DNA of 34,113 nt, taken from JASHVB01 sp049522565 (GTDB lineage Bacteria > Pseudomonadota > Alphaproteobacteria > Acetobacterales > Acetobacteraceae). Below the pieces are notes generated by a model. That model searched no databases and was not told where the DNA came from. It saw only the letters and a list, made by a program, of their open reading frames with translations. The DNA lies in NCBI GenBank assembly GCA_049522565.1, contig JBEKNT010000042.1, forward strand, positions 1-34,113, in the 5' to 3' direction. The position numbers were made by a program, and so were the translations under genes. Below, piece after piece: positions 30,445 through 34,113 of this stretch; the first letter of the stretch is position 1, and each line of letters opens with the position of its first letter.

Positions 30445-31656
30445 TCAGTGCGATGCCTCCCTCGGCAGCCCGAGCAGCGTGTGCAACACGTAGTCCGTGT
30501 GCGCCCCCACCGCCGGGCCGGGCCAGGCCACCACCGCCTCCGGTGCATCGCCGTCCAGCCGGATCGTCGGCCCCGGGTGCAGCGTCGGCCCGATCAGCGG
30601 ATCATCCACCCGCAGCACCGACCGCCGCGCCAGGAAATGCGGATCCTGTGCGCAATCGGCGATGTCGTAGAGCCGCGAGCAGGGGACGTCCGCGGCTTCA
30701 AGCGTTGCCTCGGCGTCGCGGGCCGGGTGCTGCCGCGTCCACGCCGCGATCGCCGCATCCAACTCGTCACGCCGGGCGCAGCGGTCGCCGTTGGTCGCGT
30801 AGCGCGGATCGTCGCCCAGTTCCGGCCGGCCGATCGCCGTCATCAGCCGGCGGAAGATCAGGTCCGAGTTGCCGGCGACGCACAGCCACTTCCCGTCGGC
30901 GCAGGGATAGGTGTTGGTCGGCGCCGCGGTGGCGATGGCGGCGCCCACCGGCTGCCGCACCCGGCCGTCCATGGCGTATTCCGGCAGCATGCCCTCCATC
31001 AGGCTGAACACGCTGTCCACCAGGTTCACATCGATCACCCGTCCGCGCCCGGTCCCCGTCCCGTCACGCTGCCATAACGCTGCCAGCAGCCCGATCGCGG
31101 CATACAGCCCCGCCAGGTCGTCGCTGATCGAGATGCCGCAGCGCGGCGGCGGCAGTTCGGTGGTGCCGGAGGGATGCGCGGTCAGGTGGCGCAACCCGCC
31201 CATCGCCTCGCCGATCGCACCGAACGCCGGCTTGTCGCGATACGGCCCGTCCTGGCCGTAGCCGGAGATGCGCGCGATCACCAGGCGCGGATTGACGCCG
31301 TGCAGCACCTCCGGCGCCAGGCCGAGCCGTTCGAGCTGTCCGGCGCGGAGGTTCTCCACCAGCACGTCGGCGCGCGCCGCCAGCGGCAGAAAAATGTCGC
31401 GCTGGCGCTTCAGGTCCAGCACGACCGACAGCTTGTTGCGGCCATGGATGCTGAACCACACCGAGTTGCCGTCCACCGCGGCACCCCAGCCGCGGAACGG
31501 GTCGCCGCCGGGCGGTTCCACCTTGATCACCTCGGCGCCGAGGTCGGCGAGGATGCGGGTGCAGAATGGCGCCGCAATGTAGTGGCCGATCTCCAGCACC
31601 TTGAGGCCGACCAATGGCCCGGTCCGTTCGGGAATCGCGTTCACAGTGTCCCCCAT
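30445..31656 (-). CDS. CaiB/BaiF family CoA-transferase
   Basis: A 403-residue family III CoA-transferase that moves CoA between acyl donors and carboxylic acids. The N-terminus carries GLKVLEIGHYIAAPFCTRIL and ADLGAEVIKVEPPGGDPFRGWG. ARISGYGQDGPYRDKPAFGA lies in the middle, GRVIDVNLVDSVFSLMEGML later, and the small C-terminal domain includes VPCSRLYDIADCAQDPHF. The usual catalytic Asp after the PYRDxPxF/Y stretch is Gly here, with Glu four residues on in IGEAMGG. I recall this from one CaiB subfamily, but the mechanism is open. The ATG at 31654-31656 is chosen over a TTG at 31689; neither has a strong ribosome site. Confidence 0.9.
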   Translation of the reverse strand: MGDTVNAIPERTGPLVGLKVLEIGHYIAAPFCTRILADLGAEVIKVEPPGGDPFRGWGAAVDGNSVWFSIHGRNKLSVVLDLKRQRDIFLPLAARADVLVENLRAGQLERLGLAPEVLHGVNPRLVIARISGYGQDGPYRDKPAFGAIGEAMGGLRHLTAHPSGTTELPPPRCGISISDDLAGLYAAIGLLAALWQRDGTGTGRGRVIDVNLVDSVFSLMEGMLPEYAMDGRVRQPVGAAIATAAPTNTYPCADGKWLCVAGNSDLIFRRLMTAIGRPELGDDPRYATNGDRCARRDELDAAIAAWTRQHPARDAEATLEAADVPCSRLYDIADCAQDPHFLARRSVLRVDDPLIGPTLHPGPTIRLDGDAPEAVVAWPGPAVGAHTDYVLHTLLGLPREASH

Positions 31657-31814
31657 ATCTTGCGTTTGTGATGAAAATGTTCGGATCAACCGCAGTGCAA
31701 CACGAACTGGTTAACCTGATCTTAGACTTTCCGTCCCATATTAGTCACACGGCGCCGATGGTTCATCGGTGTCCTGTTTCCTCCCCGATGTCGCGCCCCG
31801 ACTGGGTTGCGCGA

Positions 31815-31857
31815 CCCCCTTGGGGGCGGCGCGGTTCCCCCTGCGCCGCCCCATCTT
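31815..31857 (+). terminator. Terminator-like hairpin with no known upstream gene
   Basis: GGGGCGGCGC (31823-31832) and GCGCCGCCCC (31843-31852) form a perfect 10-bp stem with a 10-nt loop, followed by ATCTTTT. A competing hairpin, CCCCC-TT-GGGGG (31815-31826), shares the 5' arm, so the two are mutually exclusive. It lies in the 455-base gap between the CaiB and Kef genes, which otherwise shows no gene. Possible end of a small RNA or an attenuator. Confidence 0.45.
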
Positions 31858-32111
31858 TTATCCGCTCGCCCGCATCGCCTGCCCGGCTGACAACGGCGCG
31901 CGCACCGCGCACACTGCGTTGTCCCGCGGAGCGTCCTCTTATGCACCTGATGCGATGTCACGCCGCGCGCAGACCGCAGGCACTGTCGCGCAGCGCATCA
32001 TCGTCGTCGCGCCGCGCGCGCAGGGCGACCTGGCTGGCGCTGGCGCCGAGGCGCAACGCGATCGACCGCGCAGGACGCGCAAGCAGCATCAACTGAAGCC
32101 GAGCACCCCTG

Positions 32112-33872
32112 ATGCTGGCAACCCTGGTCGCCTTGCTCGCCGCCGCCACGATCGCAGTGCCGCTGTCGCGGCGTGCCGGCTTCGGCAGCGTGCTCGGTTA
32201 TCTGGTGGCGGGCGTGACGATCGGCCCCGCCGGACTGCGGCTGGTCACCGATGTCGGCGAGATCGCCAATATCGCCGGCCTCGGCGTGGTCATGCTGCTG
32301 TTCCTGATCGGGCTCGAACTGCGGCCGCAACGGCTGTGGGTGATGCGCCGCGCGGTGTTCGGCCTGGGCACCGCGCAGCTTGTGCTGTGCGGCGCGGCGC
32401 TGGCAGCGCTGGCGCACCACGCGGCGGGCGTCGGCTGGGCCGGCGCAACGGTGCTGGGGGCCGGGCTGGCGATGTCCTCCACCGCCATCGTCCTGCCTGT
32501 GCTGGCGGAACGAGAGCTGCTGCAAAGTCGTGCCGGGCGCGATGGCTTCGCGGTGCTGCTGTTTCAGGACCTGGCGTTCATCCCGCTGGTCGCGCTGGTG
32601 CCGCTGCTCGCCGGCCATGCCATGCCGGAGCACGTGCCATGGTGGGACGTCGCGCGTGCCGCCGCGGCGATTGTCGCGATCCTGGTTGGCGGCCGTTTCC
32701 TGATGCGCCCGCTGTTCCACGCCATCGGCGGCGCCCGCACGCCGGAGTTGTTCACCACCGTGGCGCTGCTGATCGTCACCGGTACGGCGTTGTTGGCTTC
32801 GGCCGCGGGATTGTCGCCGTCGCTCGGCGCGTTCATGGCGGGCGTGCTGCTGTCGGGGTCCGAATATCGCCACGAACTGGAAGCCGACATCGCGCCGTTC
32901 GAGGGGCTGCTGCTCGGGTTCTTTTTTATCTCGGTCGGGATGTCCGCCGATCTCGGCCTGGCGCGCACCGCGCCTCTGCTGCTGCTGGGGGGGACCGCCG
33001 GCTTGCTGGGTGCCAAGGTGGTCATTCTCTACGGATTGGCCCGCGCCGCGCAGCAGGACGGCGTGAACGCGCTCCGCTTCGCGCTGGCGTTGCCGCAGGC
33101 CAGCGAGTTCAGCTTCGTGCTGTTCGGCGCCGCGGTGGCGGTGGGCGCCTTGGACCCGCAGGACTCGCGCATGGCGACGCTGGTGGCGGCGGCGTCCATG
33201 CTGGCGACGCCGATCCTGTTCGCCGGTGCCGAGGCGTGGGTGATCCCGCGGCTGCGACCGCTTGTGAAACCGGAGTACGACAAGATCGAGGGTGAGGCGA
33301 ACCCGGTCATCATCGCCGGCTTCGGCCGCATGGGGCAGATCGTCGGCCGTGTGCTGCGGCTGCACGGCATCGCCTTCACTGCGCTGGAGCGCAACCAGGG
33401 CCAGGTCGATGTGGTGCGTCGCTTCGGCGCCAAGGTGTATTTCGGCGATCCGACACGCGCCGAGGTGCTGCGCGCCGCCGGCGCCGCGGGGGCAAAACTC
33501 CTGGTGGTGTTGCTGGACGACATGGCGGCGGTGCTGCGCACGGTGGAAGTGGCGAAGCGCAACTTCCCGCAACTGAAGATCCTGGCGCGGGCGCGCAACC
33601 GGCGGCACGCGCATCTGCTGATGGATCGCGGCGTGGACGGGCTGGTGCGCGAGACGTTTTTCTCCAGCCTGGTATTGGCGGAACAGGCGCTGACCGCGTT
33701 GGGCATCGATGCGGATGCGGCGTCACGCGCGGTGGCGCTGTTCCGCGACCATGACGAGCGCACGCTGGTGGCAAGCCACGCGATCTATCGCGATGAGCAG
33801 AAGCTGATCCAGACGACGCAGGATGCGGCGGCGGAACTGGAAAGCTTGTTCGAAGCGGATCGGGAGCGCTGA
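32112..33872 (+). CDS. Monovalent cation:proton antiporter-2 (KefB/KefC-like) with TrkA-N domain
   Basis: A 586-residue inner-membrane antiporter. The N-terminal part (1-380) holds about 12 hydrophobic segments of the CPA2 exchanger, including GYLVAGVTIGPAGLRLV, MLLFLIGLELRPQRLW and LAMSSTAIVLPVLAER. The C-terminal cytoplasmic part begins near 395 with a Rossmann RCK/TrkA-N domain (VIIAGFGRMGQIVGRVL, then FGDPTRAEVLRAAGA). In Kef systems this domain senses glutathione adducts and NAD(H) and gates potassium efflux. No KefF/KefG partner lies nearby. The ATG at 32112 has a poor ribosome site. Cation specificity cannot be read. Confidence 0.92.
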   Translation: MLATLVALLAAATIAVPLSRRAGFGSVLGYLVAGVTIGPAGLRLVTDVGEIANIAGLGVVMLLFLIGLELRPQRLWVMRRAVFGLGTAQLVLCGAALAALAHHAAGVGWAGATVLGAGLAMSSTAIVLPVLAERELLQSRAGRDGFAVLLFQDLAFIPLVALVPLLAGHAMPEHVPWWDVARAAAAIVAILVGGRFLMRPLFHAIGGARTPELFTTVALLIVTGTALLASAAGLSPSLGAFMAGVLLSGSEYRHELEADIAPFEGLLLGFFFISVGMSADLGLARTAPLLLLGGTAGLLGAKVVILYGLARAAQQDGVNALRFALALPQASEFSFVLFGAAVAVGALDPQDSRMATLVAAASMLATPILFAGAEAWVIPRLRPLVKPEYDKIEGEANPVIIAGFGRMGQIVGRVLRLHGIAFTALERNQGQVDVVRRFGAKVYFGDPTRAEVLRAAGAAGAKLLVVLLDDMAAVLRTVEVAKRNFPQLKILARARNRRHAHLLMDRGVDGLVRETFFSSLVLAEQALTALGIDADAASRAVALFRDHDERTLVASHAIYRDEQKLIQTTQDAAAELESLFEADRER

Positions 33873-33888
33873 CGGTCCTTATCACCGG

Positions 33889-34000
33889 GTTTGCCGGGCT
33901 AGGTGGGGCGCGTGGCATCACCTGTCATTACGAGGAGCGACGCGACGAAGACTAGGTTTGCTGGGCCGGTGGGGCACTTGCCAACACCTGTCATTGCGAG
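33889..34000 (+). repeat. 46-bp direct repeat ending in GTCATTGCGAG-type motif
   Basis: Units at 33889-33934 and 33956-34000 (offset 67 bp) share GTTTGCYGGGC, GGTGGGGC and CACCTGTCATTRCGAG in order, roughly 80% alike. The GTCATTGCGAG motif is also the end of the palindrome at 14797. It follows the Kef gene directly. Confidence 0.6.
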
Positions 34001-34068
34001 TTGACCACCGGCCGGCGGCGGCCGAACCGCCCTGGATGAAACCGCCGTCGTCGTCGGGGCGGAAGAGA

Positions 34069-34113
34069 CTCCCCCTCCCCTTGTGGGCTTGGGCCGCGAA
34101 GCGGACCGAGGTT
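34069..34113. repeat. Start of a CTCCCCCTCCCC-type repeat, cut by the window end
   Basis: CTCCCCCTCCCCTTGTGGG is identical to positions in the left arm of the 11018 palindrome. What follows (CTTGGGCCGCGAAGCGGACC) differs, and the mirrored arm would lie beyond the window. Confidence 0.5.

Noticed and set aside
31804..31852. tRNA-like 3' half (GGTTC followed by a GC stem and CCCA)
   Set aside because: No anticodon or D arm and no proper T-loop; explained better as a terminator hairpin.
31614..32096. 160-codon plus-strand frame upstream of the Kef gene
   Set aside because: Overlaps the CaiB-family gene start antisense and has Arg/Ser-rich composition with no recognisable motif.

Overview
This is a GC-rich stretch of an alphaproteobacterial chromosome, most like the Acetobacteraceae/Rhodospirillales. 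That placement is my inference, based on the alpha-type ribosomal protein L31 without a zinc ribbon, the rpmH-rnpA-yidD-yidC-yihA cluster, the many GMC, MaoC and CaiB-type metabolic genes, and short palindromic intergenic repeats of alphaproteobacterial style. I saw no rRNA, tRNA, CRISPR array, prophage or complete insertion sequence.

Layout. 1-2800: an antitoxin-like ribbon-helix-helix gene, a small heat-shock gene with a sigma-32-type promoter, a ROSE-like RNA thermometer and an intrinsic terminator, then an orphan DNA methyltransferase followed by a long palindrome. 2800-7670: housekeeping block with rpmE and an agmatinase-family gene on the minus strand, then rpmH, rnpA, yidD, yidC and yihA on the plus strand (RNase P protein, membrane insertion and ribosome assembly). 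7670-16600: accessory metabolism, with an SDR, a frameshifted carboxymuconolactone-decarboxylase-like gene, an MFS transporter, a cupin, a MaoC hydratase, a fatty-acid hydroxylase-like membrane protein with a coupled 62-residue membrane protein, and two tandem paralogous GMC flavoproteins. 16745-19943: a TonB-dependent receptor divergent from tonB, with a perfect Zur-like palindrome between them. 20013-22156: a ketopantoate-reductase-like gene and an aldo/keto reductase separated by a 24-nt minisatellite. 22334-26852: a two-gene RND efflux operon behind an FNR/FixK-like site. 27097-31656: a membrane-anchored cytochrome c, a uronate-dehydrogenase-like gene, a TfdA-like dioxygenase, a PIN-domain remnant and a CaiB/BaiF CoA-transferase. 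32112-33872: a KefB/C-type cation:proton antiporter.

How the genes work together. The clearest units are the rpmH-yihA cluster, the receptor/TonB pair (energised outer-membrane uptake, probably metal-regulated) and the periplasmic-adaptor/RND-pump pair, which has no outer-membrane channel gene beside it. The other genes look like scattered oxidation and CoA-linked catabolic functions, and I see no single complete pathway.

The intergenic spaces are unusually informative. They hold at least six palindromic elements. Two of these, 5 kb apart, have different cores but nearly identical outer ends. A separate MITE-like element is present in two inverted copies, at 26958-27100 and 29952-30154, and in each case the element edge supplies the TAG stop of the adjacent reading frame. 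I found no clear evidence of a wholly new multi-gene system. The best leads are the shared-end palindrome family, the MITE-like element, and the regulatory sites at the heat-shock, receptor/tonB and RND genes.
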